DNA of 64,000 nt from Rotaria socialis (Eukaryota; Rotifera; Eurotatoria; Philodinida; Philodinidae): contig CAJNYU010002220.1 of assembly GCA_905331475.1 (NCBI GenBank), positions 62,001 to 126,000 on the forward strand, read 5' to 3'. A program made the position numbers and the translations under genes. Positions within the stretch are counted from its first letter, which is position 1; each line of letters begins with the position of its first letter. The notes beneath the pieces were generated by a model. The model ran no database searches, had not been told where the DNA came from, and was given only the letters and a program-made list of their open reading frames with translations. This document shows positions 11,845 to 23,300 of the stretch, piece after piece.

Positions 11845-13336
11845 ACTAAAATACAGAGAACAGAAACTATATTTTATTTTTCTTATTATCTTTTCGTTTT
11901 TTTCCTTTTGTTTGTTTTCGTTTATATTTAGTAAGCAGATTATGTGAAAAACAGAAACCGGTGCTATTGAAGCGATACATATGTATGTGTGTTTATGTCA
12001 GATATGTTTTTCTTTGTTTTGTTTTCTTGCTATTCCTGGTAGTGGCTATATGTCAGATGATTTCTTTTTGTCCCTTTTTGTTCTTGTTTATGTTGTTATT
12101 TGAAAAACAGTGCATAAAAGAAAAATAAAAACAACGGTTCATCTCGGTGAAAATGAAAGACATTGGAGATTTTCCTGTAGTGCTAGCAGGAAAAAACGAA
12201 TGAAAAAAGATTTTATTGATTGTAAAATTCTGTTTTTCTTGTTCTTGGACTTTCAAGATCTTTATATGATTATCATCAAATTATTTCTCGGTTTAGATCA
12301 ATAGTTAAGAATACATTTTCTATGGCTATATTTTTATACAAGTTTACTGCTGTCTATTTCGATTCTTTGTATAGACTCATTCAAATCCTATTAAATTATT
12401 TTCAATTGATAGGCATCTTTTATTTGTATGCTATTCTGTATTTTATTTTATTCGATTTTTTATCAATTTTACTTTGATGATAGATTTTTTTTCTAAAAAT
12501 GATGAAATATCTGTGACAAAGAAAAGTCTTGATCTAAGAAATAATGAGAAATTCTCGTCATCATTCATATAGTTAAATATCCGCAACTTACAGCTAAATT
12601 GAAAAAAGAAGATTCTGATCGTGATCTAGTTTGATTTTTTTTGATGTAGAATAATAACGGCGAAGAGTATGGATCGTGAAAATTCGACTTTAGCGCAGTT
12701 TTTTGACTTAAGAATTTTATTTTCATGGAGCCTACTAACTGTGAACTCAGGTGCCATCGGGGATTTTTGAATCATGCGTAGAATCAATCATGCAACCTCT
12801 TTGAAATGATATGAGAACAGTTCTCTATCATATTTCATCCATAGGTTATCTAGAACTCACGAGTACCTGATAATTTTTAGGATCATTTTGTGTCTACTCA
12901 TATTGACTAATTATAACAAAATTTTTCAGGCTAGGAAAATTTAATTCGATTCTGTTTTTGATAAATAATAATTATCTGGACGGTTAGATACAAAATTTAT
13001 TTTACAGTGCCGTCAGATTAATGAAAAATATGATTTATTAGGAAAAATAAAATGAATTTGATATTAATAATTTTAAATTATCTACAAACAGTGATGAATA
13101 ATATGATAGAATAACTAATCATGAATGAAACACAAAAACCCTCTCGTTAATAGTATTATTATTTTGAATCTTATCGATTTTGCGCCCATGAGTTTTTTTT
13201 CGTTTGTTTTAGTTAACATTTGTTTTGGTTTTGATAGCTGTCGTGAAAATGAATATTTTGTCCGAAGAATAATTGGTGTAAACATCAAAAGATTCCATTG
13301 GAATGAAAAATATAAATAAAATAATATAAGATCTCA
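11845..13336. other. Intergenic spacer between convergent genes
   Basis: 3' flank of the BRCT gene followed by AT-rich DNA up to the end of the convergent helical-repeat gene. No gene is supported; the open frames here are short and of T/A-tract composition. Confidence 0.5.
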
Positions 13337-13780
13337 TTAGATTTTAGCCAATTTCAGTGCATCAGAAAGTAGTTCAGATGTAACTGGCTCATAGGATTGA
13401 TTTGTTTGAGTCAAAGCGACAGCTGCCTTCATTGCTGATAAAATTTGATTTGCTGATAATTCATTTGTATCTTTATCATCATTATCATTTGTTGATGAAA
13501 CTTTAATTGCTAATTTAAGTGCAATAGCTAATGATTCAGGTGTAAGATTTTCATGCTTTTGTTCGCTCGATGACTTTGCAGCCAATTTTAAAGCCCCATC
13601 AATAGTTGCTGGTGTTAATTTTTCTTCATCATGTGTTGGAAGTGCTGCTAACTTGATAGCGCTAGCTAACATTTCTAATGTTAGTTCTTCGGATTTTTCA
13701 GCATCACTTTGTAATTTTGTTACAGCTCGTAAAACTGTTGAGATGTTTTCAAGCGGTGCATTTGTTTCGTTGCTTGACAT
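13337..13780 (-). CDS. Helical-repeat protein with LTxExLAxALKLA units
   Basis: A single-exon frame of 147 aa starting at MSSNETN; an in-frame ATG five codons upstream (13795) is possible, but an acceptor-like TTGCTAAG lies between them. The sequence is a chain of about 27-residue units, each with a core such as LTLEMLASAIKLAAL, LTPATIDGALKLAAK, LTPESLAIALKLAIK, LSANQILSAMKAAVAL and VTSELLSDALKLAKI. An N-terminal NISTVLRAVTKLQ may be a sixth, diverged unit. Each core predicts an amphipathic helix, and the linkers are charged (DEEK, SSEQKHEN, DNDDKD). There is no signal peptide or membrane segment, so it is probably cytosolic. I do not recognise the family. It is not an 11-mer LEA repeat. The regular unit makes a real gene likely. 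Confidence 0.75.
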   Translation of the reverse strand: MSSNETNAPLENISTVLRAVTKLQSDAEKSEELTLEMLASAIKLAALPTHDEEKLTPATIDGALKLAAKSSSEQKHENLTPESLAIALKLAIKVSSTNDNDDKDTNELSANQILSAMKAAVALTQTNQSYEPVTSELLSDALKLAKI

Positions 13781-16147
13781 TATTCTTCTTAGCAAAAGAA
13801 AAAAATAATAAAGTGCTGAACAATAATACTTTCAAATGAGTATTGAGAGAAAATATAAATGAAAGAAGTATGCAAAAAAAAGAAATCGCAAGCAAAAAAA
13901 ACTAGGTTGCATTAGTTTTTTTCTCTCCGATGACAGCACGCAAAAAATACAATTGGCTTGTAAGGCAACGATGGCATACAAAAAAAGAAAAATTTGAAAA
14001 AGAAATACTAACGTAATTCTATACGAGAGCCCGAATAACAAGCATTTTGTTTTAAAGAAATTCAAATAAAAAGAAATTTATGAAGGCAAATATTCCAATC
14101 AAAAATATAATGTTTAATCTTCGTAATTTACATGTAATCATTTTTTAATCATAGGACGTGATAAAAAAAGAGAGTTCATCATTCACATGTAAAAGTTCCA
14201 CTGAAAATCAATATTTTGTTTTGCGTAACATTTCATATTGCCGTTATCTTTAAGTAGTTTAAATGGGTATTAATGAGAGGCATTGATAGTTCGATGACAA
14301 GCGATGCAATTATTGATGCTTGTTTTTAAAATTGACTATGTTCATCTTTTATTTTGATGGCACTGTAGTTCAGTCACAGCATAAATTATCTTAAATCTAT
14401 CGTTATCTATATTAGCATTACATGAAAAAGAACCTTCAACTAGTAATATTGATTTTACCTTGTAAACGATGCGCACCGTTACTCGTTTCACGTATTGATA
14501 TGAATATTGATCTGCTGATATTCTTCCATGAAAACGATGATTCAATCGATTGATGATGTTAGCATATTAACCTTGCAAAAAGTTTGTGACAGACGGGTGA
14601 TTGATCATCAGTGGCGTCGATTGTTTTGATTATCCTTTCTTGATTTCTTTTTCTTCCTTCTTATATTCTTTATCTCGTATCTATCGATACTCGTTTGCAA
14701 ATGACGTTCTGCACGAAGATACGATGGTAACAACTGTTCAACTAGATACAATGTCGTTGTGCATCATTTAGAATATATTTGGCACTAGTATGTAACCGAA
14801 TCAGATATCAATTTAGTAGTTTTTCTACATAGTTGACGTCGTCCATATAGTTCATTAATGCAATTTAATTATATTAGTCAATTTCAAAGCGAAGAAACGA
14901 TTTTACTTTTTGTTAATAAAAAGTTTCTTCTACATCGAAATATGTCAAATAATCTAATGTAAAATGCCATTCAAATGATGTAGTTTCTCGCATTTTATAT
15001 TCATGATATTAATCGTATTTTCTTCATCAATATTCTATCTAATACTGTTCATATTTTTGAGATAATAGCTATGCATATTTTTCATGATCACCATGTTAGA
15101 ATTCTATATTGATGTACATGTATGTTGATGTACGGTAAGAATAACAATAATTGTTACAGTTTATATATTTCTTGTGGAATGATATTCAATTTCTTTCTAT
15201 ATTTCTTTTTATATGTTAACAAGCAATTATAACCGCTAAATGAAGGTTAGATATAAAACGAAGGTCAGAATTAACTTCTTCTAACTGGGCTAATCCACTC
15301 GTCCTATGTCGATGACCTTAGTTAATGATATCGTTACGTGCCCTAATTATCGATGACCTTGATTTGGCCGTTTGGAATGATAATATTGTATAAATCTTCA
15401 TTTGTTTGACACTGAAAGCATTACTCTTTCTATTACTGTTGTTTTCTCTTTTCTCTGAAGTATGTCTGTCAGATATGAGATGTGTTCGTTATAAACTATT
15501 TTCATCATCACAATTATCGTTACTTTTTCGGCAAAATAAACAATGATGGTAGTTAGAAAACAATCTTTTATATTTATTATTCATTTTTATGATGAATATA
15601 TCAAGTATATGTTACACATTTATATGTACCTATCATTTTTTTATATTAGATTATATTTCTCTAAGCTATACAGTAAAACTTCTCTATATAGAGGTTATGC
15701 GTTTTCACAAAAATATTATGGCCTTCAGAAAATTATTTCCTTGCTTTTTCTAGTAAATTAGGTCCTAGACTAGCAATCTATTTCGATCATTGGATAGTAA
15801 ATCATTAGAAGATGGAGATGAGTTAATCGATGGTTTGCTCACTTCCGTTTTATGCCTTTGTTCGAATAGAAGCCAAAGAGTCAACGACGAATTCTACTCA
15901 ATGATAAAAAAAATATTGGTAACGTTATCTTTTGATACATTTGATTTATCGGTCAGCTTTGAGACTGATTAAATCGTGACTATTTTGATTGTCTTTGATT
16001 AGGACATTTTTATTTTTCTTCAAGATTTAATTCTGGTTTATTTAACCGAATCTTCTTGTTTTCTTAACAACGGTATAAAAACGACACCAATGGTAAAATA
16101 CCATTATACCGACACTCATCCGGTCTATTCAAGATGAAGTATGACAT
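13781..16147. other. Intergenic spacer
   Basis: AT-rich DNA with no supportable gene. Short frames at 14342-14545 (-), 15543-15761 (+) and 15790-15972 (+) have no splice partners or recognisable motifs. The upstream side of the helical-repeat gene lies at the left end. Confidence 0.45.
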
Positions 16148-16574
16148 CGCTTTAGTAGTGGCGTAACCAGGGGGTGACCAGAGGGGGGTGAGCCCCCTCT
16201 ACGAAATTTTCTATCTGAAATTTCAATAGCCTAGATTGTTGCCACCTAAAAGATAAAGTGTTGTTTATTTTGCTTCTCTCTAAAATAATAGAGGAAGAGA
16301 GAGCATTAGCATTTGCTGTTTAAATCTAAACCTGTTCAAATTCAAAATTGTAATAAATAGACATACCATACAATAATTAGTGTAACACGGAAAAGGCGAT
16401 ATTTTTCATAACATATGTGTTTAATTGAATTATAGCTAATAAAAAGTAAACGTTTTCAAATATTGGCTTCGTGCATTGTTACAGTTGAATTCAAATTGCC
16501 TTCTTCTACTTTCCAAAGGCTAGGGGGCTGAGCCCCCTCTACGAAAATTTGCTGGTTACGCCACTACGCTTTAG
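16148..16574. mobile_element. hAT-type MITE with 8-bp target duplication
   Basis: The element proper is 16156-16566 (411 bp). Its ends are inverted copies of TAGTGGCGTAACCAG. It is flanked by the direct repeat CGCTTTAG at 16148-16155 and 16567-16574. An 8-bp duplication and a terminus of the form YARNG (TAGTG) are hallmarks of the hAT superfamily. Subterminal G-runs (GGGGTGAGCCCCCTC type) recur in inverted form near both ends. No coding frame is present, so it is non-autonomous. The intact duplication and near-perfect ends suggest a fairly recent insertion. Confidence 0.88.
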
Positions 16575-17789
16575 GTCCCTAAAATATATCTTTTTTTCAT
16601 TCTGCTCATCCGATCAACACAGGAAAGTCACTATATTGAATGAGCGATGATAACTACACGACATTCTCTTTTAATTCCAAATCAGTGTTCATCGTAAAGT
16701 TCTTATTTATGAGAAACGGACCTTGAAAAAATTCCCACTACAGGAACGTTTTAATGTATTGTATTCATTAATTTTGATAGGGACAAATAAAACGACATCA
16801 TGCTTCAAGTTTAGATGTACTATCATAATTAGAGCTATTCGTATTCTATTTATATTCGAGTTCGATCACGAATAAAAATAAAGATAGATTCTGTAACTCT
16901 GTAAAGAGTCATTTTTAAAATAATCTATGGTTCATAGAGGCCAACATGAAATGAATAGCAAATGATTGGTACAACTTGTTTTTAATATTTTTGTAATAAA
17001 ATATCCGACTCATGCATGATCATACTAGTAGAATGATGCGTTGAGAAAGTATCAAGATACGCTGAACATATGCATTCGAGGATGTTTTTCTAATGTTTAT
17101 ATAATTGACTTGATAACCAGGTTGGATTATCCTGTGTTTTTCTTCTAATTATACTAAAGTAGTAGATAATCATAGTGTATCACATAGATAGTTAAATGAT
17201 ATGATTAGATAAATGGTTTTCTTTTTCTCTTCTCTTGAGGATGAAAAAGGATATCAGCTAATATTTTCTGCGAATGTAGCACTCTGATTTCGACCCATAC
17301 TAACAATATAATTTCATACCAAATGAAACCTCACGGAAAATAGAAACGTTGGGAGATTTTGTCGAGTTCTCTATGCTAATGATATTAGAAAAGAAGATTA
17401 TTATATTTCAGGCAAAAACGATTGCATTAACATTAGAATACTGATTCAGATCACACTTGTATGAGACGGCAACATATTGATCTTGCTTTGCTCTCATATA
17501 ATATTCTTATTTTGATACGCGCCATAGTTATCTTGTTAATAAAAATCATTAGAAAATAGAGTTCTATTAAATCAAAGAAACAAACTTTCTGAGAATGTTA
17601 TGCTTTTATGGTTAAAGAATCGGATGGAAGCAATAAATTAGATTTTAAAAATTTGTGAAAAGTTTGATAAACTTATAACTCATAACAATGCTATATTTTC
17701 TTACATACACTCATCACTAACTCTTATGTCTAAATGAGTTTGAATTCAATGTACAAATGTATTTCATTTATACTCTGGCAAACTTGCTC
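16575..17789. other. Intergenic spacer
   Basis: AT-rich sequence between the MITE and the secreted-protein pseudogene. I see no gene or repeat here. Confidence 0.45.
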
Positions 17790-18306
17790 ATGGCTCCTAT
17801 CACGACAGTAATACTTTTAGTTCTCTTACAGGTGGCGAATGTACGTACTACGGCGATTTTAGAAATCCAGAATCAAGCGCTGATTATTTACAAACTTGGA
17901 CGATCTTGATGGAGATCAGGAGTTCTGGATTGTAGATGATAAAACTGCCACATCGATGTGGAGTCCAGGTGGCATCAGCACACATCCAACCAAACACAAT
18001 CCAGTCGATTTCGAACATTCAGTTGCCTGTAAGAAAAGTGCAACGTTTGGAGTGACTGATGCTGGTTGCTAGCAATCAGAATGTTTGTTTGGAGACGACG
18101 AGACCATGACGAATTGCTTGAAATAATGTGAACCCGACCATGTCAATACCAGTCTCTATTGCGGAAAAGGTCGTTGGCCGTGGTCAATGAAATTCTACAA
18201 CCGTCTGCCAGACTCGAACTACTATGACTACGACTATATTCTACCTCAAGAAGATGCTGGCCTTAGTCGTCGTCGCAACAATGAAAACGAATGGAATCCA
18301 TCATAG
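17790..18306 (+). pseudogene. Broken gene for a Cys-containing secreted protein
   Basis: This island is clearly richer in G+C than its surroundings and reads as protein across several frames. A signal-peptide-like start (MAPITTVILLVLLQVA, ATG at 17790) runs into a different frame that reads GGECTYYGDFRNPESSA from 17832. A further shift leads to DLDGDQEFWIVDDKTA and onward to a final TAG at 18304-18306. That last frame contains two internal stops, one after DAGC and one after TNCLK. Recurrent Cys (ECTYYG, VACKK, QSECLFG, SLYCGKG) and the leader suggest an extracellular protein. At least two frameshifts and two stops make it non-functional. I do not recognise the parent family; an intact copy may exist elsewhere in the genome. 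Confidence 0.7.
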
Positions 18307-19214
18307 TTAGTGATGAATATTCATTATTCCACTTACAACATTTCTTGTGTATTGTCGGTAGCTCTTTTTTGCACAGACGTCAATTAAAATAATATGCATA
18401 ACTAATTCATTAAGCTAAGTTGTAATAACGTAAACAAAAATTCTCGCTACAGCTTAGCTTCTATTTATCAGTAAATATAAATACATATAACTGATTGGGT
18501 CAAGTGCGTAACAATGAATAGAATTCTTTCTTAATTCCGAACAGATTGATAGTTTTCTCCTCTATGGTCAGCTCATACGTAGCTTCCGATTTTGCTTCAT
18601 AGATTCAATTGTGATTAAATATTGTACACTTAGATAAATAAAACGAAGATTCTTCGAATTTTATTTCGAATCAATAAAAAAAATCTTCTATAAAAAGCAA
18701 CATCTTCATAACGGGTGTTCATTGAATGTTTTTGAGAGTTTTTCCAATTTTTTCAATGTAACAAAAGTATGCTACTTTATTAAAAACCTTCTAGGATTTA
18801 TCGAAACCTCAAGTTCTTGAATACCAAGTAGAAATCTTAATAACGAAAAATCTTGTATTCTCAGATGCTTACTCAAAATACAATAATAAATATAAACATA
18901 TACAACCTACTTCAAGATAGAAAGAAAACTACTAAAACTGGCGTGTGTTTCGTGATGTTGAGTGTATGATGTCAAAATCAGATAGATAGTCGTTAATAAA
19001 CATTGACAAAATTCAATATCAAACGTTTGCTTTGTGCATAATGTATGAACTTACACTAACGACAATAGAAGGAAATTAATGATAAGGTTAAAATTTGTAT
19101 ACTTTCCACTGGAAATACTACGAATAAAACTAAAAAAGAATTTGACACGTTCCCTAAGTGATTTTTCTTAGTTTTATTCTTTTATTTGTGACAAGTGAAA
19201 ACAAAAACAAATTA
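18307..19214. other. Intergenic spacer
   Basis: AT-rich DNA between the pseudogene and the 3' end of the SLX9-like gene. Nothing else is supported. Confidence 0.45.
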
Positions 19215-20151
19215 TCAATTTTTTTTCTTGGTTGATGATACTATTTGTTGTTCAAGTTGTTTTTTTATAAGTTCGAATGGATTAACAGAACATTCCACTG
19301 ATTGTGAAATTTTATTGAATATATCAATATTTGCTTGACTAGAAAAGAAAATTGATTAATTGGGAAACAAAGGATTTTCTTCGGTTTTTCTATTTTACCT
19401 TTGTCGATTTCGTTCAGCTTGTGAAAGAATTTGTTTCCGAGTATTTTTCTTTTCTGCTAGAGCTAAACGCTGTTCTTCAAGATAGGATTCAATCTGGCCA
19501 AGTGAATTTTCGAATTCATGTTTCATATCGCTAACAATAACCGTTTTTCTGCGTGTAGCTCGTTCTTTAGCTTCACACTTTGATTCATGAGCCGCATGAA
19601 GTCCTAAAAAAAGATTTCATTAATCAATAACCGGAAAAAGTCAGATGATCTTTAATTCTATCATCTAATAAGTCGATAGGAAAAGTTTTCAATGAACTTT
19701 CGTTTAGCTGACTAAGAAATATTTTAAATATCTAAGTCATAATGCAGTCTGTGGTCAAGGCAATAGCTCTATTAAAAAATATTGATATTAACTCTGCCAG
19801 TTAATACAGTCGATAATAAAGTTTTTATTTCACAAAACATTAAACTTACGTTTGAGCAAAAATTGTCGCTTTAACTTGATTTTATCTTTTTTCTTCGATA
19901 CAAGTGATTTAATTGTTTTATTTGATATAACACTACGCTTATCAAAATCTAAATCATTATGATCAGCTAAATCATTTTCGACATCGATTGCATCATCCAT
20001 TTCCTATAAACATGAAATCAATTAAAAGCAATAACGAAAATTACAAACTTAATCCTACCAAATTTTCTTCCTCGTCTTGTACTACATCTGGAAAAGTTTT
20101 TATAGTTTTTTTCTCCTTAATTTTACTTTTTTGATCATTAATTTTACCCAT
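19215..20151 (-). CDS. SLX9: SLX9/FAM207-type ribosome biogenesis protein
   Basis: Four exons on the minus strand, 5' to 3': 20151-20059, 20003-19850, 19603-19399 and 19338-19215, giving 191 aa. The N-terminus starts MGKI and is Lys-rich and acidic. The core (about 66-110) is basic and helical (SKKKDKIKLKRQFLLKRL), followed by RRKTVIVSDM at 100-109, which matches the conserved KxTxVVGDL-like block of FAM207/SLX9. The C-terminal part, with QAERNRQSQANIDIF and then VNPFELIKKQLEQQI, matches the family's E..RF..LL..P.Y..NPL..I...L block. In yeast, Slx9 acts in 40S pre-ribosome maturation and export in the nucleolus; the human relative is FAM207A. Length and block order fit the family. The gene lies 149 bp downstream of the calpain stop codon on the same strand. 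Confidence 0.72.
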
Positions 20152-20300
20152 AATGGTTATCTAAAATACTGAGAAAAATAGCAAGGAGTCTATAATTCTA
20201 TTTTGAAAGCGTAGGGTCAATGATATTGAGAAATGCAATATTGTTAAAAAGAACAACATTAGTAAAAAATAAATAGTCTATTTTAGATAGCTTTTATCAT

Positions 20301-23300
20301 TTACATTATTGAGCAAAATCGTTTTTGAGGATACATCTCATTGTCATTTATGTCACCACCATCAAAATTGCTTGGTAAGTCTGGACGTGGACTAGGAAAT
20401 ACACCACCAATATCCGGATTGATTGGTTTGGGTGGTGCTACTTCTTCTTCATCGCCTCCAAACAGGCTCGACCATTCACCGAATAGAACATCAATATTTT
20501 CATCTTGAAAGAAGACGTCAGCTTCCGTCTAAAAGAAAATAAAACCGGTGAAATCATTATTTAAAGCACAGAGAAAAAACAAATCTTACTAGATCTTCTT
20601 TGTCTTGGTCAAGTTGTCTGATTATAAATAAAAATAAATCTTGTTAAAACAGCACGCAAGAAATAAAATAAGAAAAAGACTTACGCTTGATCTGCTTGTT
20701 TTTCAGTAAACATGCGTAGTAAGAATTTGCCTGGTTTATCAGCATCATATGTACTCGGTATAATAATGTAATCACCAGGTGGAACACGAAAACGTTTTGT
20801 TACTTCACGTCGATTTATGTATGATCCACTAGCTCCAACACGTTCAAGTTGATTCATATAAAATTTTAAATTGCCTTGTTCAATATTGTCTTGAACATTA
20901 ACACCGCCTTTTATCTAATCAAAGAAAATAAGCGTGCTTAATTAAACTTTCTTTTTTCATTCATATTTGCATGACATTATTTTCTATCGTCAGAAACATA
21001 AGGGCGACGTCATTTCTATCCTATTGCACGAGATATTCTCTTAGTACTTCATAGTTACCATCAACAAGCATTATCAAATGAAAAAGTTTTACTCTCTGTT
21101 AAAAATAATCGAACTATAAAAAAAGAGCTATCAATTTTACTCTTGTCTATGGAGAAATATTATACAAAGTTTGTGAATCTGAACTTTCAATTTCTGTATA
21201 ATATCGAAGACAATCTTTCGATGGGCCAGTCATGTCCAAGTCAAAAAATTTACAGATCAGGTAGATCTTCGTCAGCTATTCATATCCTTCGGATACGTTT
21301 GACTTTTGACTTCACGATACAGAGATACCGCATTTTTAACATATATTTTGAATTGGATGATGTTGGATCTAACACAAAAACCATCGCAGTTAATACTAAT
21401 GGGAAATTACTTATTGAAATATGACAACGAAAATATCAAATCTGTTGAATTAATTTCATAATCATAAAAATGAATTAGTTAGTAATACTAATACTTCACA
21501 AACAAAAATCATTCAAATCAGCATGCGTTATTACATAGAATTCGATTTAAAAGTATGAATAAAGTTTCTCTGTGGTGAGTTTATAATAATTACTATTTTA
21601 ACTTTTATATTAATATTGTACAAGAATGCGCCAGGGTGGCCGAGTGGTTAAGGCGTTGGACTTAAGATCCAATTCACAATAGTGAGCATGGGTTCGATCC
21701 CCATCCCTGGCAAATTTTTGTTTTTCTTTCATTCCGTTCTCCTTAGATATGACTGATGACGTCACTGTACTCCACTTAGAAGAAGAAATAACTGCTACAG
21801 AGCGAGCACCATGGGAAACGAGTACATATTTACTACAAGGCTTGATCAGAATAACTATAAAATTATTAGTGAAAAAAAATCAACATAAATACGAATAAAC
21901 TTCATTTTACTTTGAAAATCTTCGTTTAAAGATATACTGAAATCAGGAATTCAATATGGTTCTCTTGGAATATTTTCAACAGTTTTACCAAAAGCACCAT
22001 TTTCAGCTATGATTATCAGTTTGTTTGAATTACATTTATCAATTCGTGAAGTTACATATAAACTTGATATATGCGAAAAAGAAGTTTTGATACTTTATTG
22101 AAAATAGCTGTTTCAACTAATATACTTCATCTATCAATAACATGTAATTTTATATCGAGACTAGTTTAAATGATCAAGATGAGATTATTTCAAGAAAACT
22201 ATTGAATATTACATGTTGCCGTTATTAAAATTCAAAATACGATTAAAATCGAGTCTTATTTTACTCGTCACAATTCGAATCCTATTTTAGACGATCAGGT
22301 AAATGTCATAAACAGTTTTTTGTGCAACACAATCAGAAAAGAATGTTAAACTATGTAGAAAAGTATTGTTCGCACCCTATGTCTTATCTTTACCCTAGGT
22401 AGATCGTAACAATAGCAACGATGAAAATGTTACAGATGTCATAGGCATTCCTAGCAATATCTTTCTTTCGCCATACTTTGTGATAGATATTGTTTGAGAT
22501 ATGACGAGACAATCTATATCAGTAAGGTTTCATTCTCACATATCAATCTCCTTCTTATTTTACTTTTAATAGATTAAGTAAAGAGAATGATCAAAAAATA
22601 TGACTACATCGTATTTCACATTTCATTACTGTAGAAATTGTGCTTCCGGTATCATAAACAATTTTCAATTTGAGTTTCTACACAACGAGAAACATTTCAA
22701 AAATGTTTTTCAAATTTTAGTTAACAATAAATCTCGATTAATACATGATATTTTGAATTGAGATGAAATCTTAGCTGAACAAGAACGTTAATCGCATGTT
22801 ATATCGAACACAAAATTAATCAATTTTTTGAAATTTTCTTACTTTGAAAACACGAAATTGCATATAATCTTCACCTTCAAGACCACGTAAACGACGTTGG
22901 CGTGTTTCTTTTTGCATTAAAGCAACAATCATTGTACAGAGGTTTTCGTCATCATCATCATCAATCATACTTAATCGTACTAAATATTGTGGATTTATCC
23001 AATAGTTTTCTAAAAATAAAATTTCAAAACGAATTTAATTAATTAATAAGAACAATAAAATAAACCTTTATTCGGCTGACCACAACCACCAGCTGTTGAA
23101 CCAGGAACCCATTCACCATGAAACATCTCTTCCTTCCATGTTAATTTATCATCCTAAATTAAAATACACATAAAATTTACGATCTACTATGTCTAAATAG
23201 ATAATTCGTATTTCTACTTTAAATGATTATGCTCTTTTATCTTATTTGAAAAACTAATCATTTTCAAATTAATTATTTCTTCAACATTTTAAATAAAAAG

